From Perognathus longimembris pacificus (lineage: Eukaryota; Chordata; Mammalia; Rodentia; Heteromyidae): a stretch of DNA of 64,000 nt. Both the position numbers and the translations under genes were made by a program. Each line of letters starts with the position of its first letter. Positions within the stretch are counted from its first letter, which is position 1. The notes below the pieces were generated by a model. The model searched no databases. It saw only the letters and a list, made by a program, of their open reading frames with translations, and was not told the DNA's origin. Below, one piece after another: positions 37,501-49,500 of this stretch. Where the stretch lies: NCBI RefSeq assembly GCF_023159225.1, contig NC_063161.1, positions 5,148,274-5,212,273 on the forward strand. The letters run 5' to 3'.

Positions 37501-40500
37501 GATGCTCAGATAGCCATTGCGAGGCAAAAGCAGGAGCACCATGAGCTTGAGGTCACTCTAGTCCACATGGTAAGTTCTAGGAGCTTAGGCCATAGCAGGA
37601 CCCTGTCACAAAACAACCACCCCTCCCCACCCCTCCCATAAACCAAACACAACAATAGTGACATGAACCTATAAAGTTTGGAACCTTCTGGTCTAAACCA
37701 TTTTGAGAGGCCAGCTTTCCTCTTGCTCCTGACACCCGGCTCATTTGCTAGCTCAAGCTATCGAGCCAAATTCCAAGCCTCCTCCTTTTTATGGAAGGAC
37801 TGTCTGGGTCTCTTAATTTAGCAGAGTGAACAGAAAGGGCGATCGCCTTCCAGATCAGTTCTTCTCCTTCCCTCTCTCACCTACTATGCAAATTAGGCAG
37901 TGCTATTCAAGTTTCAAATATTTATATCCCTTGACTCAACATCACCCTCTCTAGAGGAAATTCTTATTGAGGTGGGTGAAGACAGTGCGCAAAGATGATC
38001 TCTGCATGGAGCAGTTGCAACGGGAAAAACTAGAAATAGTCCATACATCCTTTAGCAGTACCAGCTACCTCTGTAGCATACAACTACAAAGAAAGATGCC
38101 AGAGATCTACCATCAGGTTGAGAAGAGGCAAATCAGGGTTTATGGTATAATCCATCACCTATGATAATAAATTATGTACATACATAAATATTTTAGGAAG
38201 AAAGTTTTGAGGAAACACGTTAAACTATTCACTGCTTGTCAGACATACAAAATATTTCCTGAAGAGTTCAGAGAATAAGGGACAATTTTTGTTTTTTTCC
38301 CCTGAGATGGGGTCTTGTTCTGTTGCCAGGGCTGGCTTTGAATCCCTGGGCTCAAGGGATCCTCCCACTTCAACCTCCTGACTGAGACTACAAGTGCCTG
38401 ACATGCCTGTTTCGGTTAGAGTAAGAGAAAGCAAGTGGTCAGCACATACTGTGAACGAGCTGGTCACAAGGATCAGGAATTAGTTTGCTGGCCAGACCCA
38501 AAGGAAGCTCTTCCTAACCTCAGGTCCCAATTCAGGGCTGACCTGAGCTCTTTGCAGATAAGCACTGGTTTCCTTCCTTCCTTCTCTTCCTTTCCTTCCC
38601 TTCCCTTCCCCCCTCCCTTCTTCTTTCTTTGTGTGACAGTCCTGGGGCTTGAACTCAGGGTCTGGGCACTGTACCTGAGCTTTTTTTTTTTTGCCAGTCC
38701 TGGGCCTTGGACTCAGGGCCTGAGCACTGTCCCTGGCTTCTTTTTGCTCAAGGCTAGCACTCTGCCACTTGAGCCACAGCGCCCCTTCTGGCCGTTTTCT
38801 GTATACGTGGTGCTAGGGAATTGAACCTAGGGCTTCATATGTATGGGAGGCAAGCTCTCTTGCCACTAGGCCATATCCCCAGCCCCCCCAGCTTTTTTTT
38901 TGCTCGAGGCTAGCACTCTACCATTGAGCCACAGCTCCACTACTTTTTGATAGTGAGCTGGAGATAAGAGTCTCACAGACTTTCCTAGCTTCAGGCCGTG
39001 ATCGTCAGATCTCAGCTTCCTGAGTGGCTAGGAGTGACTGAGCTAGCGGTGCGTGGCTAGCACTAGGTTTTATTTCTAGATCTACAATGCTGTGAGACCT
39101 ACAAGGTGCCCAATAAATACTGTTGAGTAAATTAAAAAAAACAACACAGGAGATAAAAATCACAACCTCCAAGAATGAAGAGTTGAATATGAATCCCTAT
39201 GAGACGTCTCATTATATCTCTGAACCACTGTTCTTTCTTCAGGGCAACAAAATGTTTTTATAAAGCTGTCGAGCCAAGAGGGAAGGGATCTTGGTCCATT
39301 TTGCTCTCTGCTGTAAGTAGAATGGGAGGGGGGAATGGGCCCCCCAAGGCCCAGGACTGGCAAAAAAAAAAAAAGCTCAGGTACAGTGCCCAGACCCTGA
39401 GTTCAAGCCCCAGGACTGTCACACAAAGAAAGAAGAAGGGAGGGGGGAAGGGAAGGGAAGGAAAGGAAGAGAAGGAAGGAAGGAAACCAGTGCTTATCTG
39501 CAAAGAGCTCAGGTCAGCCCTGAATTGGGACCTGAGGTTAGGAAGAGCTTCCTTTGGGTCGTGGAATGGGAGGGGGGGCAGGCACCCTGATTTGCAGCTC
39601 CGGGCTGGGGAAGGCGCTCAGCAGGGAAGGTACTCACGGCCAGGAAGCCCAGCTTGCCTCCGCAGCGGGTCTTCAGCCCCATGGCCGCCGTCAGGTGGAT
39701 CTCAACCAGAGTGCTGGGTGGGATCTTCTCCTCAGCACACTCAGCCAGGTTCACGGCGCACAGGGCCATGTGCACATCGGAGCAGGCAGATCCCGCCGGA
39801 AGCTTCCCTAGGGCAGGCAGAAAGACGCTCATGTGGACAGATCTCCAAACCAGACACCTCCCTGCTTTGCTGGCAATCTGCTACAGTGGGAGCAGGAAAG
39901 AAAGGTGAGTCCGTGAGAGGAGAGGCCCAGATGTGACGCCAGGCTCTGCCACGTAGGAGCTGTGTGGTCCTGTCTGCGGTCCCTCCCGGCACGGCCAGGG
40001 ACACGCCATGGGGCTCTGCAGAATGGGAGCTGGCAGGACTGCTGATCCTTGCACAGGACTCAAAAGTGTCAACAGCATGGCCATATTCTGCTGATACAGT
40101 TCTAAGGTTCCAAACACTTCAGGGGAGGTAACAGCCAACGTAAAACTCGAACCTGTAAGCCCCAAACTGAGCTGAGCATATATATGCACGATCCATATAG
40201 AATTAAACATCCTATGGACAGGAAAATAACAAGACCGAGCACTGAGCCTCAACACGTGTGGGGTCATAGGTTGAGGACCTGGAAAAGCTGCACCGGAGGA
40301 GGGTGGTCATCTTGAGGTCAGGGGACAAGGTGCCCCTGCACAGCACAACTGTCCTGAGGCTTTCATACGGTTGCTTGCTCACTACAAGGCCAAGCAGGCT
40401 CCTTATCTCAGGGTTGGCCAATGAAGGGTGTGCTGAGGCCCCGGTGGTGGCAGAGTTGGGCTTCCTCCTCTCACTCAGCTGAGGGGTCTTCCCCTGGGCT

Positions 40501-43500
40501 GTCCCCATGGCGGCGTGGGGAGTGCTCAGCCTTCGTAATTCATTCTGCACGGGCCTGGTGCATCTGTTTTTCTCATAAAGCTTTCTTTTGGCAGCAGGGG
40601 GAGAGGGGAAGGGGGAGGACGAGTACAGTATGGAAGCCACAGACTTCTTGACCGTCTCTTCCAAGTCCAGCTGCCTAATGAATACTTCCCCTCCATGTCC
40701 TACAGACAAGTGTCCAAAACAGTGGGTCAAGCCTTTCTTGGGAAAACTCCTCCTCTCGTTTCCTTTACCGATGCCAGCGGCACCACTGTCCAACCGGACT
40801 CCCAAGCCAGCCAGAGAATCATCCGAGTCAGGGTTTTTCCTTACCTATCACATCCAGCCTTCTCAAGCCCTGTCAATTCAATTCCACCTGCTCATTTTCT
40901 ATCTGGCTTTGAGGCATCTCTTGTCTTCTGGCTGCATCAGCTCCTATTTGATCCCTGACTCTAGCCTCACGGCTCTCTTTCCCAGCCTCTGTCTACCACT
41001 GGAGGGATCGTCTTCAAATGCAGGGATGCCAGTCTGTTGGGGTCCTTATTTCCTAACACCTTTCACTGTATTGTATGCACACACCACAAGACCCCCTAGC
41101 ATCCAGATCCTCCTGCTTTTTCGGGTCTGAGCTCCGCTAGCCTCCCCATGCTAGGCTCAAGCTGCGGCTATGAAGCTGCCCGAGGCGGGGCTTCTCCGTT
41201 GCAGGACACCTGCACACCTTCTGCAGGAAGCCCAGACTTCACATACACTGAGCTGTCACTCATCCGATGACCTGTCTGCCTTTCTATTAGAGCAGAGGCT
41301 TACTGAAATAAAGGTCTGCATTTCATCAAATCTATGATGTCATAATTTTAAGTTTTACCATTAACTATCATTGCCGAATAATTCATGATGTGTCCCTTCT
41401 CACTGGATACATGAAGCATATAGAGACATTACTATTTTTTTTGGCCAGTCCTGGGCCTTGGACTCAGGGCCTAAGCACTGTCCCTGGCTTCTTCCCGCTC
41501 AAGGCTAGCACTCTGCCACTTGAGCCACAGCACCGCTTCTGGCCGTTTTCTGTATATGTGGTGCTGGGGAATCGAACCTAGGGCCTCGTGTATCCGAGGC
41601 AGGCACTCTTGCCACTAGGCTATATCCCCAGCCCGAGACATTACTATTTTAAAAAATGCATTTTATGGAGCTGGAAATATGGCCTAGTGGTAGAGTGCTT
41701 GCCTCGTATACATGAAGCCCCGGGTTCTATTCCTCAGCACCACATATATAGAAAAAGCCAGAAGTGGTGCTGTGGTTCAGGTGGCAGAGTGCTAGCCTTG
41801 AGTCAAAAGAAGCCAGGAACAGTGCTCAGTTTCTGAGTTCAAGCCCCAGGACTGGCAAAAATAAAAAGCATCTTAGAAGATGGTGAAGTGTGCTGCTATG
41901 CACACAGGTGGAAGGTTGGTTTCAATAGTGTAAAAGGGGCTTCAACCATGGTGAAGACCTGGCAAGCAAACTAAGGGGGAGATGGCCCGGGGACATTTCA
42001 GCAGGCCAGAAAGCAGCAGCTGCCACTCACCTGTGATGTGCAGCTGGTGCAGCCTGTGATAGGCCAGGGCTGCATCCCGAGCACTGCTCTTGGCTTCGTC
42101 CTCAAAGCCGGCCGCATTGGCTGCTGTAGCCCGCCAGCGCTGGAAGACCTTCTTGAGCAGCCAGCGCACCAGCCGCAACTTCTGCAGGCTGTAGCGGATC
42201 ATGTTCCAGGAGAGGCTGCAGGCCAGGTCCAGGCGGGAGGTGGGCAGTGCCCGGCCCAAAACAGACAGGCAGGTTTGTAGGTTGGCAGCAGCTGCTGCAA
42301 AATCTCCCTAAAAGAGCAGAAAGAGTATGCAATGGGGAAGGGCGTGGGTGTCGAGGACAGTTGTTGCTACCATGGCTTCCGGTGCATTGGCAAAGCCACA
42401 GACCCAAGGTTTCCTGGCCAAGTGTCTGCGGATTCATATTGTTGGAGCACCCATCATCTCTCTGGAAGCCTCAGCTCTCTGTAACTATGGAGTGGCTGAA
42501 CCAAGAAAAGGCATATGCAGATTTCTACAGGAATTATGAATCCATGAAGTTCCATGACGGATTTTGAGGAGATGAGGAAGGCCGGTATCTTTCAGAGTGC
42601 AAAGTGAATTTGGAACGACCTGTGTTCCTGAACTGTGAAACATGAATATTTGGGCTAATGAATAGTTTCTCTTGATAAATAAACCAATACCGTGGGGGCT
42701 GGGGATATGGCCTAGTGGCAAGAGTGCTCGCCTCGTATACATGAAGGCCTGGGTTCGATTCCCAAGCACCACATATATAGAAAGCGGCCAGAAGTGCCAC
42801 TGTGGCTCAAGTGGCAGAGTGCTAGCCTTGAGCAAAAAGAAGCCAGGGACAGTGCTCAGGCCCTGAGTCCAAGGCCCAGGACTGGCAAAATAAATAAATA
42901 AATAAAATAAAAAATAAACAAAAACTGTGGACTGGAAAAAAAGTGTACAATGGTCATTGGCTTTGCTGTAGCATTTTTGTCCTAATAGACTTTGGAGGAG
43001 GGGAAAATAGGCTCACAGTTTACTGCCCCTTCGGAATGTTGATTCACATGTCTCCTAAGACCTTCAAACGTGTAGCTTTTCTTTCAGGGCTGTGAATTAC
43101 CAAAGATTCCTCCCTATAAACTCCCATTGTTGATTTTGAGTAAAATCTTTCAGCTAATTTTCCTGCTCAAAACCTTGCCCGGTATTCTAGAGAACTGCAA
43201 ATAAAGCCCTATGTCAGTTTAAGAGTCACCCTCACTCCAATTTAGGCCAAGTTACATTAGTAGTTTTTAGGGCTGGGGATATGGCCTAGTGGCAAGAGAG
43301 CTTGCCTTGTATACATGAGGCCCTGGGTTTGATTCCCCAGCACCACATATACAGAAAACGGCCAGAAGTGGCGCTCTGGCTCAAGTGGCAGAGTGCTAGC
43401 CTTGAGCAAAGAGAAGCCAGGGACAGTGCTCAGGCCCTGAGTCCAAGGCCCAGGACTGGCCAAAAAAAACCAAAAACATTAGTAGTTTTTACTCTCTTCC

Positions 43501-46500
43501 CTCTCCCACATATCTTGCACCCAACATACACCCATCAAACTTGCCAGTCCCCAAATAGCCCAAGTATAACACTGTCACCTGGACGGTCCTTGTCTGTGCC
43601 TTTCTGTCCTATCTGATTTGGAGAGTCCCATTCATATCCTCCATCCCCTCAGTCATCAAATTCCCATGGCAGAGGAAGACCTTGTGTCCACACACCCTCT
43701 ATGAACAGGTGCCCTCTCCTCCACTGTCCTGTGACTACTCAGAGGGTCCCTTTCTCCTCTCTGTCACCAAGGCACCTGACATAGGACTTTATCCACTCGT
43801 GGCCTCAACACTGGCTGTTGAGTTCTTGGCCAAGCTCAATGAGGAGAGAAAGTAGAGACAGAACTTACCCTGGCAAGGTCCAGGTCTGCCTGCTTCCGGT
43901 GCCTCCAAAAGGTGACAGAGGAGCGGGAGTGTGGCCGGGTCACGGGCTCCCCGTGGACCAGGAGCTTCACCAGGACGCTCAGGACAATCACACCGTTTAC
44001 CAGCCACAGCAGGAGAGTTGGCACCATCCAATCAAACCAGCCTCCAGAACCTAAAGAGGGGCATCTCACCGGTTTCACAATTCAGGGGGAAAAAAAATCA
44101 CCACATCCTTCCATGAATTGGTTCTACTCTCTTTGTCCCCATTCCTCTTGCCCAGAGTACTTGAAACAATATGGAATCCTGATTTGTTTTGCTCTTCCAG
44201 ACTTGGGTTTGCCTTGTTGCCTCCAAAATGTAACTGAGGCCAGCCTCTGTGTCAGAAGCAAGCGGAGGGGGCGGGGGGGGGGTGCTTTCCCTGTGGAACT
44301 AAGTGAATAGCCACATGGTTTGCACATGGCACTCTGCCCCTCCAGTCCCTCCCTCAATCTACCTGACTCCAATGAGAGCATGCTGCGGCCGGAGCCCGAG
44401 TATGGGTGCTGGTCAGCGTCGTGGGCCCCTCCCCACTGCAGCAGGGAAGTCAGTGGATTAAAGGAGAGACCCAGGAACGTGAGGACACACAGCAGAATCC
44501 GAGAGCGATCCACCATGCCCAGGGCTGCTGGAGGAGAGTCTGGTTCATCTTTGACCTTCAAAACAGAGCCTCAGGGTTAGAATGATTGCTTCATGGATTT
44601 CTACAGACTAGAAGGTTTAAGTTCAAGACCATTAGGTTAGATAGGAAGAAAGCCAGGAGCGAGCTAACAAGTCCACAATTTACAATCTGTTGCTTAAACG
44701 CTGGCACGTTATTCCTCTCCCTGACAAGAGCAAAGCACATGTTCCAGAGACCAAAGGCAGAGAGACTTTCTTTCTTTCTTTTTTTTGGCCAGTCCTGGGC
44801 CTTGGACTCAGGGCCTGAGCACTGTCCCTGGCTTCTTCCTGCTCAAGGCTAGCACTGTGCCACCTGAGCCACAGCGCCCCTGCTGGCTGTTTTCCATATA
44901 TGTGGTGCTGGGGAATCGAACTGAGAGCTTCATGTGTAGGAGGCAAGCGCTCTTGCCACTAGGCCATATTCCCAGCCCGAGAGACTTTCTTTTAAAGTGC
45001 ATCTTCCCATAATAAAAGAGAAAACAAGGCGGGATTAGGTTTCTGTGTAATTCTAGAGGAGGTGAAAGGAAACTGAGTGCCTGGAAGCCTTCAGATTAGT
45101 AGGTGCTCGAGACTGGAGAGAGGTATGTGAACATCTGCAGAGGTGTACAAAGAGCTCTTAGGGCTGGTGGAAACGTACCACATTTTGATTATAGTAACAG
45201 TAACAGAGGTGCACCCATATGTTAAAACTCATGGCACTGTATATTTAAAATAGGTATATCTTACTGCTTTTAAGTTATACTTCAACAAGGATGACAAAAG
45301 ACAATGTTTTAGCATGGATCTGCCTGAGTTTTCCTTTTTTAACATCTAAACATTCCCCCCTCCCACCCTTTTTTTAAGGTTTGAGACCTGGACTGGAACT
45401 CAGTATATGACGTTTTAAAAGGCTCACTGGCTAGCACCCCACCAACTGAGCCACGTCCCCGAGCCCTGAACATTTCTTTTTTTCTCTCCCACTTTACAGA
45501 GGGTGGCGGCAAAGGCCCTGGCAGCCCAGGGCGGGCGTGGAAGGAAGGCCGGCCCCACACGGCCCCTGGGCCCTGATGTGAACAATGTCACTCCCAATAT
45601 TTTAATACGAACTGAAAATTCCTTTGGATGACTCAGAAGCCTCCCTAATTCAAATTATATGTCATAGGGCTTGCTGTTACCAAACAGAATCACATTTATA
45701 AGACATTTCAAAAATAGAACTTCTTTAGGAAAAGTAAGTATATGATACAATACACAGCTTAGTCAAAAAACATTCACCAGGAAGAAACTTTGCTTTTGGA
45801 GTCAGAAACTGGAATGTGAAAACACAATATGGGACCCAGTGGTCTCTAAGGTCCCCCGGGACATCATTAGGCTTAGAGCCTCTTTTAACTAATTCCATTA
45901 AGCTCCAACTAGAGGTCTTTTCTTCTGCTTTTTAAACAATTTAAAGCCCTTGGTTGGAATGTTGTCTGTTAAGATTTCAAATTGTAGTCATTTCCAGAAA
46001 GAGGACCCAAGGTAGCCTCATCCTAAATAAAGCGATCAGCCTCACGGAGTGGTCCTGCCAAGCCCGTTTCAGACAATGGAGGTAACGAGGCGCCCCAGCA
46101 ATTCCCAGAGCCCCTGGGTCCCCATTCCATACCTGGCACTCGTTCTTCTCTGATGGGCCTTCCAGAGCCTTCTAGCAAGGCCCAGTTAAACCTGAGGAAC
46201 AATGAGTTCCACCCTTCACCTTACCCTCCAGTCAGTTTTCTCCTTTGTGTGTATATGTTTATTTGCAGCAATTACTTGTAGTGTGTGTGTGTGTGTGTGT
46301 GTGCGCACACCTGCCGGGACTGGAGCGTGAACTCGGGGCTTGGGTGTTGTTCCTTAGCTTTTGTGCTAAAGGTTGATGTTCTACCACTTGAGTCACACCT
46401 CCACTTTGGGAGGCGTGCTTATAATAATCTAATTCTGAACTTTACTGTCCAGACTGGCTTTGAACCTCAGTCCTCAGCACTCAGCCTCCTGAGTAGCTAG

Positions 46501-49500
46501 GATTACAGGTATGAACCACCAGTGCCTAGCTGGTAATTTCATTTGGACATGTCTATTCATGCAAATATTTTATCTTGATCAATCTCAACACTTCCATTAC
46601 TTTTCCTCCTCTTTTATGTTTTTTCTCTTTTCTATCCCTTTCCGTCCTTCCTTCCTTCCTTCCTTCCTTCCCTCTAGCCCTCCTTTTCCCTACTCTCCTC
46701 TCTTCCCTTTTCTTGCTTTCAGTAGGATCTTACTGTGTAGTCCAGGCAGCCTCAAACTTGTAATTCTCGGGCTGGGGATATGGCCGGCCTAGTGGCAAGA
46801 GAGCCTGCCTCATATGCATGAAGCCCTGGGTTCAATTCCCCTGCACCACATATACAGAAAATGGCCAGAAGTGACGCTGTGACTCAAGTGGCAGAGTGTT
46901 AACTTTGAGCAAAAAGAAGCCAGGGACAGTGCTCAGGCCCTGAGTCCAAGGCCCAGGACTGGCAAAAAAAAAAACTTGTAATTCTCCTACTCAACCTATT
47001 CAGTGCTGAGAATACAGGTGTATCCTGTTTCTTTATCTAGTTCCTAGATAACCTCACAGAATTCCCGTTCCTCTCTAGTCCTCTTAACACTTGGCTTGAC
47101 CACTTCTCTGTGGTCTCCCTGTTATTTTCTTAAAAGAAACGGAAGAGATTTCAAAGAATGGGGAATTTCAAAAGCGCATACCTTTGCATCGTCCAACAGA
47201 GGACTTCCTGGCTCCGAATCAATGGAGTAGGGAGAGAAGCCGGCCTGGGACCCCGAGTCGGAGGCCGGGGGAGACATCAGCAGGACATTCTGATTAAAGT
47301 CGTCAATCTTTAGGTCCACATCGTTGTCCACCAGACTGCCTAGGTCAATGCCCTTCAAGAACTCTGCAAATAAAAAATCCACCTGCACTGGGGCAGTGCT
47401 GGGCCATGAACCCATCTGTGGCCCCTCGCTAGTGCCCATCTCAGGCTTCTCACACACCGCCAAGGTCTCACGGCCATTTCCCAGCAAGCATACTTACTGT
47501 TTTTCTGATTTGCCAGTTTCAGCACCATATTCTCTTGACGAAGTTTGTGATTGACCTGCTGCAGGTATTTGATGTAATCAATGGCCTTCCTCAGAACACC
47601 AGACTTGTGCATCTGAGAAAGAAAATGCATAAAATGCCATAAAACCTGTGCAGGCTGAAGCAGAGCCCTGAGCTTGTGGACGGGGGCATGGCTGAGGGTT
47701 TAATTGGTGGCTGTCTGGACTACGTAACTTTTTATTTCTGAACTTCTTTCTTCCTTAACATGAGAATAACAAGACCATCTAAACCACAGGCTAGCATAGC
47801 AGTGAGGACTAAATGAGAAAACGCGTGAGGTTTAGCTTTGAGCTTAGCACATATTCAACACAATAAATATTAGCTACTGTTCCTACTGCTTATACTAATA
47901 TTAGCATACAACTATATACATATACATTTAAAATTAATTTTTTTTAATTTTTCTTTCTTTTTTTCTTTTTGGCGTGCTGGTCCTGGGTTTTGTTTGTTTT
48001 TGCTTTTGTGCCAGTCCTGGGCCTTGGACTCAGGGCCTGAGCACTGTCCCTGGCTTCTTTTTGCTCAAAGCTAGCACTCTGCCACTTGAGCCACAGCGCC
48101 ACTTCTGGCCATTTTCTATATATGTGGTGCTGGGGAACTGAACCCAGGGCTTCATGCATAGGAGGCAAGCACTCTTGCCACTAGGCCATATTCCCAGCCC
48201 ATGGTCCTGGGTTTTGAACTCAGGGCCTAGGTGCTGTCCCTGAGCTTCTTTTGCTCAAGACTAGTACTCAACCACCTGAGCCACAGTGCTACTTCTGGTT
48301 TTTCTCAGTAGTTAATTGGAGATAAGAGTCCCATGGAGAGCTCATGTAGTCCAATGGTAGAGTGCTTGCCTAGCATGCATGAAGCCCAGGGTTCAATTCC
48401 TCATAAGCACCACATACACAGAAAAAGCCAGAAGTGGTGCTATGGCTCTGTGGCTCAAGTTGTATGAGTGATAGCCTTGAGCAAAAAGAAGCCAGGGACA
48501 GTGCTCAGACACTGAGGTCAAGACCTAAGACTGGGGGCTGGGGATATGGCCTAGTGGCAAGAGTGCTTGCCTCTAATACATGAAGCCCTGGGTTCGATTC
48601 CCCAGCACCACATATACAGAAAACTGCAGAAGTGGTGCTGTGGCTCAAGTGGCAGAGTGCTAGCCTTGAGCAAAAAGAAGCCAGGGACAGTGTTCAGGCC
48701 CTGAGTTTAAGCCCCAAGACTAAAAAAAAAAAAAAAAGAAAAGAGAGTTAAGTAATAGTATATATTTTTACTTAAAACCCATACTTTATAGATTTGTAGG
48801 TTATAGGCAAATAATGAAACTCTTTCAAAACAGAGTTGACATGAAATAGATAATAGGTAAAACAAAACAAAAACCCTTCCCATTTGCTAGATGCATTCAC
48901 CAAAACGCGAGAAAACTCAACTTCCTGTTTATTACTCTTGGCCAAAGATCCAACCTCTACTTTCTTTCTCTTATTCCATAAAAGGTAAAATTACTGCTAC
49001 CCACCTGTTAATACAGCTAAAAATATGTTAGCAATAACCTCAGCTGCTTCCAAGTACACACAGTCCTGTACATGGCCACTGGTGAAGTGACAGCTATCTC
49101 TCAGTAGCACTCAAAGGAGTCAAAGGTCGTAGCAGGCCACTGGTTTACCAACTCTCCACACTGTCCCCTCACATTAGTTAATATTTTATAATCCTAACAA
49201 ACACCAAGATACTTCAGTGAGCACCTCTTTGCCAGGTGCCAATGACTCATACCTAGGATCCCAGCTACTCAGGAGGTTGAGATCTGAGGACTGTGGTTAG
49301 AAGACAGTCTAGACAGACAAATCCATTAGAATCTTATCTCTAATTAACCAGCAAAAAGCCAGAACTGCAGGTGTGGCCCAACTGGTAGAGGGCCAACCAT
49401 GAATGAAAAAAGTAGCTTGAGAGTTCAAGGTCCTGAGTTCAAAGCCTCAGTACTGGTGTACAAACAAACAAGCCTATCTTTTTCATTCCTGTATTCACTC

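Noticed and set aside
39199..39936. 245-aa plus-strand open frame
   Set aside because: Created by the inverted repeat arm and the antisense of SREBF2 exon 11.
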